DNA of 13,971 nt from an uncultured Chloroflexota bacterium. Its GTDB lineage: Bacteria > Chloroflexota > Limnocylindria > Limnocylindrales > CSP1-4. The stretch covers positions 1 to 13,971 of the forward strand of contig CAIYQJ010000119.1 of the NCBI GenBank assembly GCA_903928275.1, read 5' to 3'. The notes under the pieces are model-generated. The model saw only the letters and a program-made list of their open reading frames with translations. It ran no database searches and was not told the DNA's origin. This document shows positions 1-6,896 of this stretch, piece by piece (position 1 is the first letter of the stretch; each line of letters starts with the position of its first letter). A program made the translations under genes and the position numbers.

Positions 1-51
1 GAAGTGATGGGGATCCGGCTGCCGCCGGGCCTCTTCGGGTTCACGTTCTGA
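1..51 (+). CDS. C-terminal end of a probable TadA/CpaF-type pilus ATPase (partial)
   Basis: Only the last 16 codons and the TGA stop are inside the window (frame 1, ending in LPPGLFGFTF). The stop lies 13 bp before the tadB start. In Tad/Flp pilus loci the gene immediately before tadB is usually the secretion ATPase tadA/cpaF, and members of that family often end in a short motif of the type G-x-x-LP-x-x-x-F, which this tail resembles. The assignment therefore rests on position plus a very short tail. It could be any other gene upstream of tadB. Confidence 0.45.
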   Translation, partial: EVMGIRLPPGLFGFTF

Positions 52-64
52 TCGGGGCTCGGGA

Positions 65-1087
65 ATGACGTCCGCAGCCTTTGCCCTCGCCGCGATCGCG
101 GCAGTCGCGATCATCCTCATCGCGTACGCGGTCTCCGGGGCTGCCTCGTCCCGAGGGATCAGCGGGCGCCTCGAGCGCTACGCCTCGACGGCGCCGCGGA
201 CGGAGGAGTCGAAGGCGACCGACAAGCCGTCGCCGTCGATCGGGGACCTCCTGAAGCAGAGCGTGGCGCTGGGCCAGTTCAACAAGGTCGTGGAGCGCCG
301 AAGCTTCGCGGCCAACATGGCCACGGATCTCGCACGTGCGGACCTGAAGCTGCGGGTGAGCGAATACCTGCTCGTCATCGCGGGCTGCACGATCGGCGTG
401 CCCCTGCTCCTCATGGTCGTGTCCGCGTTCCTCCCGACCCTCGGTAACCCGGTCTTCCTCATCGTCGGGGCCGTGGTCGGATTCATGCTCCCACGCTTCT
501 ACGTGGGTCGCCGCAAGCGCTCGCGCCTGAACGCATTCAACAAGCAACTCCCGGACACGATCACCCTCATCGCGAACGCCCTGCGCGCCGGCTCGTCGTT
601 CCTCCAGGCGATCGAGCTCGTCACGCGCGAATCGCGGCCGCCGATCTCGACGGAGTTCCTCCGCGTCATCCGCGAGGTGAACCTGGGCCTGCCGTTCGAC
701 CAGTCGATGGAGAACATGGTGCGGCGGGTGCGGTCCGAGGACCTCGAGCTCCTCGTCACGGCGATCACGATCCAGCACCAGGTCGGCGGGAACCTCGCCG
801 AGATCCTCGACTCCATCGCCTACACGATCCGGGAGCGAGTGCGGATCAAGGGCGAGATCCGCACCCTCACCGCACAGCAGCGGATCTCGGGCTACGTGGT
901 GGCCGCCCTCCCGATCGGCCTGATGGGGGTCCTGTTTGTCATCTCGCCGAAGTTCATGGAGCCCATGTTCCAGAAGCCCCCCGAGGCGCTCGGACTCCCG
1001 CTGGGGGCAGTCGTCCTCGGCTTCGCCGGCTTCTTGATGCTCGTCGGCTTCCTCATCATCCGCCGAATCGTGGACATCAAGGTCTGA
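65..1087 (+). CDS. tadB: Tad/Flp pilus assembly inner-membrane protein TadB
   Basis: 340 aa with the T2SSF (GspF-like) architecture of TadB: an N-terminal membrane helix at about 5-24, a cytoplasmic linker, two helices at about 101-123 and 128-147, a cytoplasmic helical domain at about 158-270, and two C-terminal helices at about 276-294 and 313-333. Characteristic segments are QLPDTITLIANALRAGSSFL (161-180) and QVGGNLAEILDSIAYTIRER (239-258), the latter being the conserved GGN-L-x-E-IL core of the family. TadB and TadC form the membrane platform on which the TadA ATPase drives assembly of Flp-type pilins. The ATG start has a weak purine stretch (GGGA) just before it. It is followed by tadC after 2 bp, so the two are almost certainly co-transcribed. 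The family is clear; assigning TadB rather than TadC rests on gene order and length. Confidence 0.9.
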   Translation: MTSAAFALAAIAAVAIILIAYAVSGAASSRGISGRLERYASTAPRTEESKATDKPSPSIGDLLKQSVALGQFNKVVERRSFAANMATDLARADLKLRVSEYLLVIAGCTIGVPLLLMVVSAFLPTLGNPVFLIVGAVVGFMLPRFYVGRRKRSRLNAFNKQLPDTITLIANALRAGSSFLQAIELVTRESRPPISTEFLRVIREVNLGLPFDQSMENMVRRVRSEDLELLVTAITIQHQVGGNLAEILDSIAYTIRERVRIKGEIRTLTAQQRISGYVVAALPIGLMGVLFVISPKFMEPMFQKPPEALGLPLGAVVLGFAGFLMLVGFLIIRRIVDIKV

Positions 1088-1089
1088 TC

Positions 1090-2022
1090 ATGCCCACCCT
1101 CCTGCCGGTCATCATCGCGGCGGTCGCCGCAGGCTCCATCATCCTCATCGCGTTCGCGGTCGCGGCGGGGCGCTCGGCCGATCCTGTCCAGGCCCGGCTG
1201 TCGCAGCTGGGGACGATGCAGGCGAGGTCACTCGAGGAGCTCGAGCTCCAGCAGCCGTTCGTCGAGCGTACACTCCGCCCATTCGCGTCACGGCTGTCCG
1301 GGTTGACGCGGCGGTGGACATCCACGACCTTCACACAGCGAACCGAGGCGCGACTCGCCCAGGCGGGGAACCCGGGCCAGATCCGCGTCCAGGAGTGGCT
1401 CGGCGTCAAGATCATCGCTTCCGCGGTCGGCGCGATCCTCCTCTTCGCGCTCGCACTGGTCGTGCTCCACATGGGGCTGCTTCTCGCGATCGCCTTCGGC
1501 GCCGGTGGCGTGGGCATCGGGTACGTCGCCCCCGAGTTCTGGCTGAGCAGGCGCGTCAAGGCGCGGCAGGCGCAGATCGTGCTCGAGATCCCGGACGCCC
1601 TGGACCTGCTCACGATCTCGGTCCGGGCGGGTCTCGGCTTCGACGCGGCGCTCGCGAAGGTTGTCGAAAAACTGCGCGGCCCGCTGCCGGACGAGTTCCG
1701 GCGCGCACTTGCAGAGCTGCGGATGGGGAAGGCCAGACGAGAGGCGCTCCGGGACATCGTCCCGCGCACGGACGTCCCGGCGCTCACGAACTTCATCTCC
1801 GCGATCATCCAGGCCGAGACGCTGGGCGTCTCGATCAGCAAGGTCCTTCAGGTCCAGTCGGAGCAGCTCCGGATCGAGCGTCGCCAACGAGCGGAGGAGA
1901 TGGCGCAGAAGGCGCCGATCAAGATGCTCTTCCCGCTCGTCGGGTGCATCTTCCCGTCCCTGTTCATCGTCATCCTGGGTCCGGCGCTCATCCTGATCAT
2001 GACCCGCTTGACCGGAGTCTAG
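1090..2022 (+). CDS. tadC: Tad/Flp pilus assembly inner-membrane protein TadC
   Basis: 310 aa, second T2SSF-domain protein of the Tad platform. It has an N-terminal helix at about 5-25, helices at about 106-127 and 129-150, a cytoplasmic domain at about 158-272 and a hydrophobic C-terminus at about 278-306. The segment EIPDALDLLTISVRAGLGFD (166-185) and the conserved AETLGVSISKVLQVQSEQLR stretch (242-261) are typical of TadC. The start is 2 bp after the tadB stop, and an AAGG at 1079-1082 inside the end of tadB gives a ribosome-binding site at a spacing of 7 nt, so translation is probably coupled. TadC is expected to pair with TadB in the inner membrane. No pilin, TadZ or prepilin peptidase gene follows; the rest of the pilus locus, if present, must lie upstream of the window. 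Confidence 0.9.
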   Translation: MPTLLPVIIAAVAAGSIILIAFAVAAGRSADPVQARLSQLGTMQARSLEELELQQPFVERTLRPFASRLSGLTRRWTSTTFTQRTEARLAQAGNPGQIRVQEWLGVKIIASAVGAILLFALALVVLHMGLLLAIAFGAGGVGIGYVAPEFWLSRRVKARQAQIVLEIPDALDLLTISVRAGLGFDAALAKVVEKLRGPLPDEFRRALAELRMGKARREALRDIVPRTDVPALTNFISAIIQAETLGVSISKVLQVQSEQLRIERRQRAEEMAQKAPIKMLFPLVGCIFPSLFIVILGPALILIMTRLTGV

Positions 2023-2037
2023 GGCGCAGTCCAGCGC

Positions 2038-2403
2038 GTGGCTACCGCACGCAACCTCACGCGCGACACGCTGATCGCGGAACCGCTCGAGCTCGGCGAG
2101 AGCTTCTGGGCCCGTTTCATGGGACTCATGGGGCGCGCGTCCCTGGCGGATGGAGCCGGGCTGTGGCTGCCGGGCTCGCCGAGCATCCACATGCTCTTCA
2201 TGCGCTTCCCGATCGACTGCGTCTTCCTCGGCCCGGCCGGTGCCGACGGGACTCGCACGGTCGTCGGCCTCCGGCGGGCTCTCCGGCCGTGGACCGGGGT
2301 CGTCTGGTGGGTGCGCGGCGGAGCCGGGGTCATCGAGCTGCCGGTCGGAGCGGTCGACGCGTCGGAGACTGCCGTAGGGGACGTCATCGCGATCGAGCGG
2401 TGA
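2038..2403 (+). CDS. DUF192 family protein
   Basis: 121 aa with a GTG start 15 bp after tadC. It matches the DUF192 pattern along its full length: FWARFMGLMGR (23-33), GAGLWLPGSPSIHMLFMRFP (39-58) followed by IDCVFL (59-64), the RPW motif (83-85), and the late VIELPVGAVDASETAVGDVI segment (98-117). DUF192 is a small beta-rich domain of unknown biochemical role, found in bacteria and archaea. Some members carry a signal peptide, but this one has no hydrophobic N-terminus and is probably cytoplasmic. Proximity to tadC suggests it is the last gene of the pilus transcript, but that is positional inference only. No strong Shine-Dalgarno precedes the GTG, so the exact start is less sure than the family. 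Confidence 0.85.
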   Translation: MATARNLTRDTLIAEPLELGESFWARFMGLMGRASLADGAGLWLPGSPSIHMLFMRFPIDCVFLGPAGADGTRTVVGLRRALRPWTGVVWWVRGGAGVIELPVGAVDASETAVGDVIAIER

Positions 2404-2448
2404 GAGCCGGGTGATCCCCTGCGGGGATGTCGGTGGCATCCTCGCAGC

Positions 2449-3177
2449 ATGAGCCTCGCTCGTCGTCCCGCTTCACGCGCAGCGGATCGGGTCGGAGCGG
2501 CCGGCCGCGCCGCGTCCACCGGGCTGGCCCGGCTCGCCGACCTGGCGCTTCCACCAAGCTGCGTGGGGTGCGAGGCGGAGGGGTCGGCGCTCTGCGCGGC
2601 CTGCGAGGAAGGACTCCAGGGGCGCCGCGGCGTCGCGCCCGGGACGCCGGTCGGGATGCCCTCGCACGTGCCCCTTCCGCTCGTCGCGCACGAGTGGTGC
2701 GTCGCCTACGCGGGGATCGGGCGGCCCGCGATCCATGCTCTCAAGTACGGGGGCGAGCGTCGTCTCGCCGAGCCGCTCGGCCGAGCCATGGCCCGCCGTT
2801 GGAGCGATGCCGGGTGCTCCGGGGACCTTCTCGTCCCGGTGCCCGTCCACGCGTCGCGGCGCCGCGAGCGCGGGTACGACCAGGCGGAGCTCCTGGCCGT
2901 CGTCGCGGGCCGGCAGCTGGGACTGCCGGTCGCACGCGCCCTCGAGCGGCGCCGGGCCACGGCCCGGCAGGCCGAGCTGGACCGGTCGGCGCGCGCCCGC
3001 AACCTCCGCGACGCGTTCGGCCTGCGCGGCGGGACAGGCGCGGCCGTGCGGGACCGGTGGGTGATCCTCGTCGATGACGTGATGACGACCGGGGCCACGT
3101 TGAGTGAAGCCGCGGCACCGCTCCTGCGCGCGGGAGCGATCGCGGTGTCGGCACTCACGCTCGCGAGGGAGCGGTGA
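2449..3177 (+). CDS. comF: ComF family amidophosphoribosyltransferase-like protein
   Basis: 242 aa. After about 30 Ala/Arg-rich residues comes a four-cysteine zinc-binding motif (C38, C41, C49, C52), as in ComFC/GntX proteins. It is followed by the type I phosphoribosyltransferase domain: HALKYGGERRLAEPLG (96-111), PVPVHASRRRERGYDQAELL (130-149), and the PRPP-binding loop VILVDDVMTTGATL (205-218). ComFC is required for DNA uptake in several naturally competent bacteria; its exact reaction is not settled. Its presence beside Tad pilus genes is suggestive, since pili and competence are often linked, but ComF homologues are widespread in non-competent bacteria. The start is an ATG 45 bp after the DUF192 stop with only weak purine sequence upstream. 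Confidence 0.88.
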   Translation: MSLARRPASRAADRVGAAGRAASTGLARLADLALPPSCVGCEAEGSALCAACEEGLQGRRGVAPGTPVGMPSHVPLPLVAHEWCVAYAGIGRPAIHALKYGGERRLAEPLGRAMARRWSDAGCSGDLLVPVPVHASRRRERGYDQAELLAVVAGRQLGLPVARALERRRATARQAELDRSARARNLRDAFGLRGGTGAAVRDRWVILVDDVMTTGATLSEAAAPLLRAGAIAVSALTLARER

Positions 3178-3253
3178 CGGTGGTCGGTGCCCGGGACCTC
3201 CGGCCGGCAACATCGCCCCATCCGGCGCTGGCGGAGGTGGTGCGTCCTGCACG

Positions 3254-3259
3254 TATACT
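3254..3259 (+). promoter_or_regulatory. Possible -10 element upstream of hpf
   Basis: TATACT matches the sigma-70 -10 consensus at 5 of 6 positions and sits in the only relatively AT-rich patch of the 168-bp comF-hpf gap. A start site some 6-8 bp downstream would give a leader of about 80 nt before the hpf GTG. No good TTGACA-like -35 is visible 16-19 bp upstream and there is no TGn extension, so this is a single-element match. Confidence 0.35.
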
Positions 3260-3333
3260 CGAGTTGTGACACCGGCTCCAGCGACGTTCGATCGGCGCGG
3301 ACGGACCGTGACCGCGTGCGTCGCTCCGCCCAC

Positions 3334-3339
3334 GGGAGG
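3334..3339 (+). promoter_or_regulatory. Shine-Dalgarno that sets the hpf start
   Basis: GGGAGG lies 6 nt before the GTG at 3346 and is the strongest ribosome-binding site on the plus strand of this window. It favours GTG 3346 over an in-frame upstream GTG at 3187, which would add 53 residues with no resemblance to the family. Confidence 0.8.
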
Positions 3340-3345
3340 TCATCC

Positions 3346-3960
3346 GTGAGGACGATCGTCAAGGGCAAGAACATCGACGTACCCGAACGCACGCGCACGT
3401 ACGCCGAGCGCAAGATGGCGCGGCTCGAGCGATTTCTCGACGACCGCTCGGAAGCCGTCGTGGAGCTGTCCACGGAGCAGCACCGGATCTCCGAGGACTC
3501 GCGGATCGTCGAGATCACGCTCGTGATCGACGGAGAGACGCTTCGCAGCAGCGCCGCCGGTCCCACCCACGAGGCCGGCATCGACGAGGTCGTCGACAAG
3601 ATCGAGCGGCGCGCGGTGGACCATCTCGAGAGACCGCGGGCAGGCCGTGTTCGGCCCAGGGAGGAGAAGGAGCTCCTTCGACGGATCGCCGACGGGACCG
3701 CCGAGACAGTCGTCGCCCCGCGGATCGTGAAGACGAAGCGTTTCGCGATCGAACCCATGTTCGAAGAGGACGCGATCGAACGGATGACCGAGCTCGGCCA
3801 CGATTTCTTCCTGTTCGTGAACGCGGAGAACGAGCGGATCGCGGTCCTCTATCGCCGCGCTGACGGAGCCTACGGCCTCATCGAACCGGTGGTCGGTGGG
3901 GCGTACACGCCGAAGCGACCGGCTCCCGCCAAGCCGACGAAGGCGGGCGGCACCTCCTAG
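3346..3960 (+). CDS. hpf: Ribosome hibernation promoting factor, long form
   Basis: 204 aa when read from the GTG at 3346. The N-terminal domain (about 1-97) has the HPF/YfiA (RaiA) beta-alpha-beta pattern, starting MRTIVKGKNIDVPERTRTYA and continuing with KMARLERFLDD. A charged linker (about 98-125) leads to the C-terminal dimerisation domain typical of long HPF: IVKTKRFAIEPMFEEDAIER (127-146), then GHDFFLFVNAENERIAVLYR (151-170) and GAYGLIEP (174-181). Long HPF binds the 30S subunit and joins two ribosomes into inactive 100S dimers during stationary phase or stress. The C-terminal tail after residue 182 is low-complexity, rich in Pro, Ala and Lys. The 168-bp upstream gap with a TATACT and a strong ribosome-binding site suggests its own promoter. 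nfo follows after 51 bp. Confidence 0.93.
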   Translation: MRTIVKGKNIDVPERTRTYAERKMARLERFLDDRSEAVVELSTEQHRISEDSRIVEITLVIDGETLRSSAAGPTHEAGIDEVVDKIERRAVDHLERPRAGRVRPREEKELLRRIADGTAETVVAPRIVKTKRFAIEPMFEEDAIERMTELGHDFFLFVNAENERIAVLYRRADGAYGLIEPVVGGAYTPKRPAPAKPTKAGGTS

Positions 3961-4011
3961 GGTCGAGTGCGGCGACGCGCTCGCACGCTTCGCTCGCCTC
4001 GTCGAGGACCG

Positions 4012-4977
4012 ATGACTGACGCGCGCCCCACGCTCCCGGACGGGCGGGTCCTCGGGGCGCACCTGCCGCTCGCGAACGGCCTGGTCGCGGCCGTCGATCG
4101 GATCGCGGACGTGGGCGGTGGCGCGCTCCAGATCTTCACGGACAATCCCACGTCCTGGCGTCGCCGGAGCGAGCCTCCCGCCGAGCAGGCCGCCTTCCGC
4201 GCTCGACTTGCCGAGCGGGACGTGGGCCCCGTGGCCGTCCACGCGCCGTACCTCGTGAACCTCGCCGGCCCGGAGGAGGAGCTGTACCGCCGGTCGGTCG
4301 AGCTGCTCGTCTCCGAGCTCGTGGTCGCGCCGGGGTTCGCCGCCCGGTTCGTGAACATCCACGTTGGCTCGCATCGCGGCGCCGGACGCGAGACCGGCAT
4401 CCGACGCCTGGCGGAGGGGATCGGCCTCGCCTTCGGGCGGGTGCCGGGTGGGCCGGACGCGCCCCTCGTCGTCCTCGAGAACTCGGCGGGTGGCGGGTTC
4501 GCGGTCGGCACGACCGTGGAGGATCTCGCGGACATCGTGGATGCCTGTGCCGAGATCGGCGTCGACACCGACCGGATCGGTTTCTGCCTCGACACGGCGC
4601 ACCTGTGGGGGTACGGCTACGCCATCGGTGACGGTGAAGGCGTCGACGACCTCCTCGCACGGGTCGATTCCCTCCTCGGCCGCGGCCGCATCGCGATGGT
4701 CCACCTCAACGATTCCAGGGCGGATCGCGGATCGCGCCACGACCGCCACGCCCATCTCGGAGCCGGACGGATCGGGATCGGCGGGCTGCACCGGTTCCTC
4801 ACGCACCCCGTCCTCGCGGGGGTCCCCCACTACCTCGAGACGCCGGGGATGGACGAGGGATACGACGCGCTCAACGTCCGGAATGCGCTGCTGATCGCGG
4901 CCGGGCTCGCGCCCGAGCCCGTGCCTGCCGAGGCCCTTCGCTCCCGCGGGTCCGCGTCGCTCACGGCACCCGGATGA
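4012..4977 (+). CDS. nfo: Endonuclease IV (AP endonuclease)
   Basis: 321 aa TIM-barrel AP endonuclease that cuts 5' of abasic sites in base excision repair. All nine metal-ligand positions of the trinuclear zinc site of E. coli Nfo can be matched: H77 (VHAPY), H117 (NIHVGSH), E156 (VLEN), D194 and H197 (CLDTAH), H231 (HLNDS), D244 and H246 (DRHAHLG), E276 (LETP). The N-terminus LGAHLPLANGLVAAVDRIAD (14-33), followed by QIFTDNPTSWR (40-50), is standard for the family. The ATG at 4012 is chosen because the GAH motif follows directly and GAGG lies 4 nt before it; an in-frame GTG at 3967 adds 15 unconserved residues. It is longer than the usual roughly 280 aa, mainly through a C-terminal tail of about 25 residues after the last barrel helix. 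It is the last gene of the plus-strand block. Confidence 0.95.
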   Translation: MTDARPTLPDGRVLGAHLPLANGLVAAVDRIADVGGGALQIFTDNPTSWRRRSEPPAEQAAFRARLAERDVGPVAVHAPYLVNLAGPEEELYRRSVELLVSELVVAPGFAARFVNIHVGSHRGAGRETGIRRLAEGIGLAFGRVPGGPDAPLVVLENSAGGGFAVGTTVEDLADIVDACAEIGVDTDRIGFCLDTAHLWGYGYAIGDGEGVDDLLARVDSLLGRGRIAMVHLNDSRADRGSRHDRHAHLGAGRIGIGGLHRFLTHPVLAGVPHYLETPGMDEGYDALNVRNALLIAAGLAPEPVPAEALRSRGSASLTAPG

Positions 4978-5092
4978 CCGGGCGACGGATCCCGAGCGGG
5001 TCGCGGCCGGCGCCTGGCCGGACGGTGACGCTGTTCGTGCGTCGGGAGTGACCGCCGCGCTGGTCGCGGCCGGGCGGGGCCGGCGCCGGCGA
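4978..5092. other. GC-rich convergent intergenic region with palindromes
   Basis: This 115-bp stretch separates the 3' ends of nfo (plus) and the HTH gene (minus). It holds a perfect 12-bp palindrome, GCCGGCGCCGGC, at 5079-5090, and a small hairpin, CCGGC/GCCGG, at 5007-5011 and 5017-5021. A further 6-bp stem at 5096-5101/5108-5113 overlaps the end of the HTH gene. None is followed by a T-run on either strand, so they are not classic intrinsic terminators, although GC-rich hairpins between convergent genes may still help end transcription. I see no gene here. Confidence 0.4.
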
Positions 5093-5611
5093 TCAGCCGC
5101 CGCGCCTGGCGGCGACCGCGGACGGCATCGGGTAGACGGTGCTCGAGGCGCCGAGGGTGCGCCGATCGGCGCCCGGCACGGAACGCGCGACGGCCGCCAG
5201 CGCACGCGGAGCCTGCGCCGCGGATCCGGCATGGGCGACGCGGGCGACCGCGCCACGGATCTTCCGGACTCGCGCGGCCAGGTACGCCTCCATCAGGGTG
5301 CGCACGTCGTCTTCGTCGAGCGTCTCGTCGGCGCGGAGCGCGTACTCGACCCGAGCGACGGGGTTCGCGGAAGACTGCTGGATCATCCCGAGGTACTGCG
5401 TGGGCTCCTGCCCGTCCCGCAGCTCGCGGAGGCCGCGGGCGAGCTTCGTCGCGGTCTCGAGCGACGGCGTCCGGTCACCGCGGATGAGCCGGGAGATCGT
5501 GGAATGGTCGACGCCCGACTGTTGCGCGAGCTGGCGCTGCGACATCTTCTTCGCGCGGAGCTGTGCGCGCAGCCATTCGTTGAACGGGCGGCCGCCCTGG
5601 CCTTCGATCAT
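5093..5611 (-). CDS. XRE-family helix-turn-helix protein
   Basis: 172 aa from the ATG at 5611. An HTH_3/Cro-CI type domain occupies about residues 10-62: NEWLRAQLRAKKMSQRQLAQ (11-30), then QSGVDHSTISRLIRGDRTPS (31-50) with the recognition helix around DHSTISRLI. The middle (about 63-120) is helical with an acidic stretch, LDEDDVRTLMEAYLAARVRK (98-117). The C-terminus is Ala/Arg-rich and probably disordered. No peptidase or sensor domain is recognisable, so what signal it reads is unknown. The start at 5611 is preferred because GAAGGGG lies 5 nt upstream and the HTH begins soon after. An ATG at 5668 would add 19 residues that include an ATA codon, rare at this base composition. The 148-bp upstream gap suggests separate transcription from the membrane protein gene before it. 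Confidence 0.8.
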   Translation of the reverse strand: MIEGQGGRPFNEWLRAQLRAKKMSQRQLAQQSGVDHSTISRLIRGDRTPSLETATKLARGLRELRDGQEPTQYLGMIQQSSANPVARVEYALRADETLDEDDVRTLMEAYLAARVRKIRGAVARVAHAGSAAQAPRALAAVARSVPGADRRTLGASSTVYPMPSAVAARRGG

Positions 5612-5616
5612 CGTGA

Positions 5617-5623
5617 CCCCTTC
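5617..5623 (-). promoter_or_regulatory. Shine-Dalgarno deciding the HTH gene start
   Basis: Read on the minus strand this is GAAGGGG, 5 nt before ATG 5611. No comparable site precedes the alternative ATG at 5668. Confidence 0.55.
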
Positions 5624-5759
5624 GTCGATCTGGCGCTCTTCAAGCACCGAGGTCACTATGCGGCGCATCCGCGCACCGAGGAATGGCCCGGTCGTACCTC
5701 GCGGGGTCGGCCGCGCGTACCGGCCGCAAACGGTACCGATGGCAGCGCCCGCGCATGCC

Positions 5760-6896
5760 TCAGGCCGGAGCGGGCTCCTCGACGATCCGACCCTCGCCGC
5801 GTGGCTTCTTCGAGACGAGGTAGAGGATCGCCCCGAACACGATGATCGAGAGGACGCTGATCACCCAGTCGAGGATCGTGATCGCGGTGGCCTCCGGCAG
5901 CGGGATGTTGTAGGCGACCGTGAGGACGCCGATGACGCCCGCCTGTGCGAAGCCGAGGCCGGCAGGGCTGAGCGGGATGGCGGTCAGGAGGGAGCCGATG
6001 AGCGCGACGAAGATCGCACCGGAGAGCCCGAGCTCCACGTCGGGGAACCCGAGCGCCTGGACCACGAGATACAGGCGCAGCCCCTCGCTGAGCCAGATGA
6101 CGCCGGTCAGCAGGGCGAGGAAGGGCAGGCGGCGGAGGGTGACCGCCCCGAAGACCCCCTCCTCGAAGCGATCGTAGAGCTCCACGAACCGCGTCGGGAT
6201 CGGCAACCGGGTCAGGATCCGGCGGCCGAAGTTGCGCATCGTGAACAGTCCCACCGCGAGCACGATGACGACGACGATCCCGACGATGAAGACGACCTTG
6301 ATCGCGGGCGGCATCCCGTTCCGGAAGCTCCAGTAGCCGGCCGCCAGGCCCATCACGGCGATCGCGATGAGATCGACGATCCGCTCGATGAAGACCGTCC
6401 CGAACGTCCGGCTGAGCGACGCGGTGCTGTTGATCTTCAACAGGTACGCGCGATACACGTCGCCGAGCTTGGCCGGCACCACGCAGTTCACGAACCAGGA
6501 GAGGTAGAGGATCTCGGTCGCGTCCTTCGAGGGCAGCCGGAAGCTCGTCCATCGCAGCAGCAGCGCCCACCGGTAGCCGCGCACCGGGAAGGCGAGGTAG
6601 TAGACGACGAAGGCAGCGAGCACGAGGACGGGGTTCGCCTGGAGGATGAGCTGCGGGACCTGCGCGAGCCGGTCGCGATACAGGAAGAAGAAGATCGCGA
6701 TGATGGCGAGCGGGACGACGATCGAGATGATCGTCCGCGGCTGGCGGAGGCGCCGACCGATCGAGACCTGGTCGGCGGTGATCTCGCGCTCGGCGGTCCC
6801 CGGATCCTCGAGGAGCTCCTCCTCGAGGTGGAGCGGGCTCTCGAGCGGGCTCTCGCCGCGCGGCGCCACCGGCGGCGGGTCCTGCGGCCCTGTCAC
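5760..6896 (-). CDS. Flippase-like integral membrane protein (lysylphosphatidylglycerol synthase TM region / UPF0104 family)
   Basis: 378 aa, GTG start. After an acidic, Pro-rich cytoplasmic N-terminus of about 50 residues it has about 8 hydrophobic segments (near 56-73, 88-106, 127-140, 170-189, 201-219, 257-275, 293-309 and 340-362). Family motifs are visible: FVNCVVPAKLGDVYRAYLL (135-153), SRTFGTVFIERIVDL (162-176) and IPLSPAGLGFAQAGVIGVL (307-325). This is the membrane region found in MprF, where it flips aminoacylated phosphatidylglycerol, and in stand-alone proteins of mostly unknown substrate. The aminoacyl-transferase domain of MprF is absent, so lysyl-PG synthesis should not be inferred. 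The start codon overlaps the stop of the PHP gene (GTGA), indicating translational coupling. A lipid or lipid-linked carrier as substrate is a guess from the family and the murA-mbl context. Confidence 0.85.
   Translation of the reverse strand: MTGPQDPPPVAPRGESPLESPLHLEEELLEDPGTAEREITADQVSIGRRLRQPRTIISIVVPLAIIAIFFFLYRDRLAQVPQLILQANPVLVLAAFVVYYLAFPVRGYRWALLLRWTSFRLPSKDATEILYLSWFVNCVVPAKLGDVYRAYLLKINSTASLSRTFGTVFIERIVDLIAIAVMGLAAGYWSFRNGMPPAIKVVFIVGIVVVIVLAVGLFTMRNFGRRILTRLPIPTRFVELYDRFEEGVFGAVTLRRLPFLALLTGVIWLSEGLRLYLVVQALGFPDVELGLSGAIFVALIGSLLTAIPLSPAGLGFAQAGVIGVLTVAYNIPLPEATAITILDWVISVLSIIVFGAILYLVSKKPRGEGRIVEEPAPA

Noticed and set aside
2414..2428. Perfect hairpin ATCCCC-TGC-GGGGAT between DUF192 and comF as a terminator
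   Set aside because: The stem is only 6 bp and no T-run follows; it may be chance in GC-rich DNA.
3187..3345. Upstream GTG start for hpf adding 53 residues
   Set aside because: The extra segment is not HPF-like and a strong GGGAGG sits right before GTG 3346.
3967..4011. Upstream GTG start for nfo
   Set aside because: It adds 15 Arg-rich residues ahead of the normal N-terminus; ATG 4012 has a GAGG in front of it.
3340..5256. 638-aa minus-strand open frame antisense to hpf and nfo
   Set aside because: It is a low-complexity Arg/Pro/Asp-rich shadow of two well-supported genes; long antisense frames are expected at this GC content.
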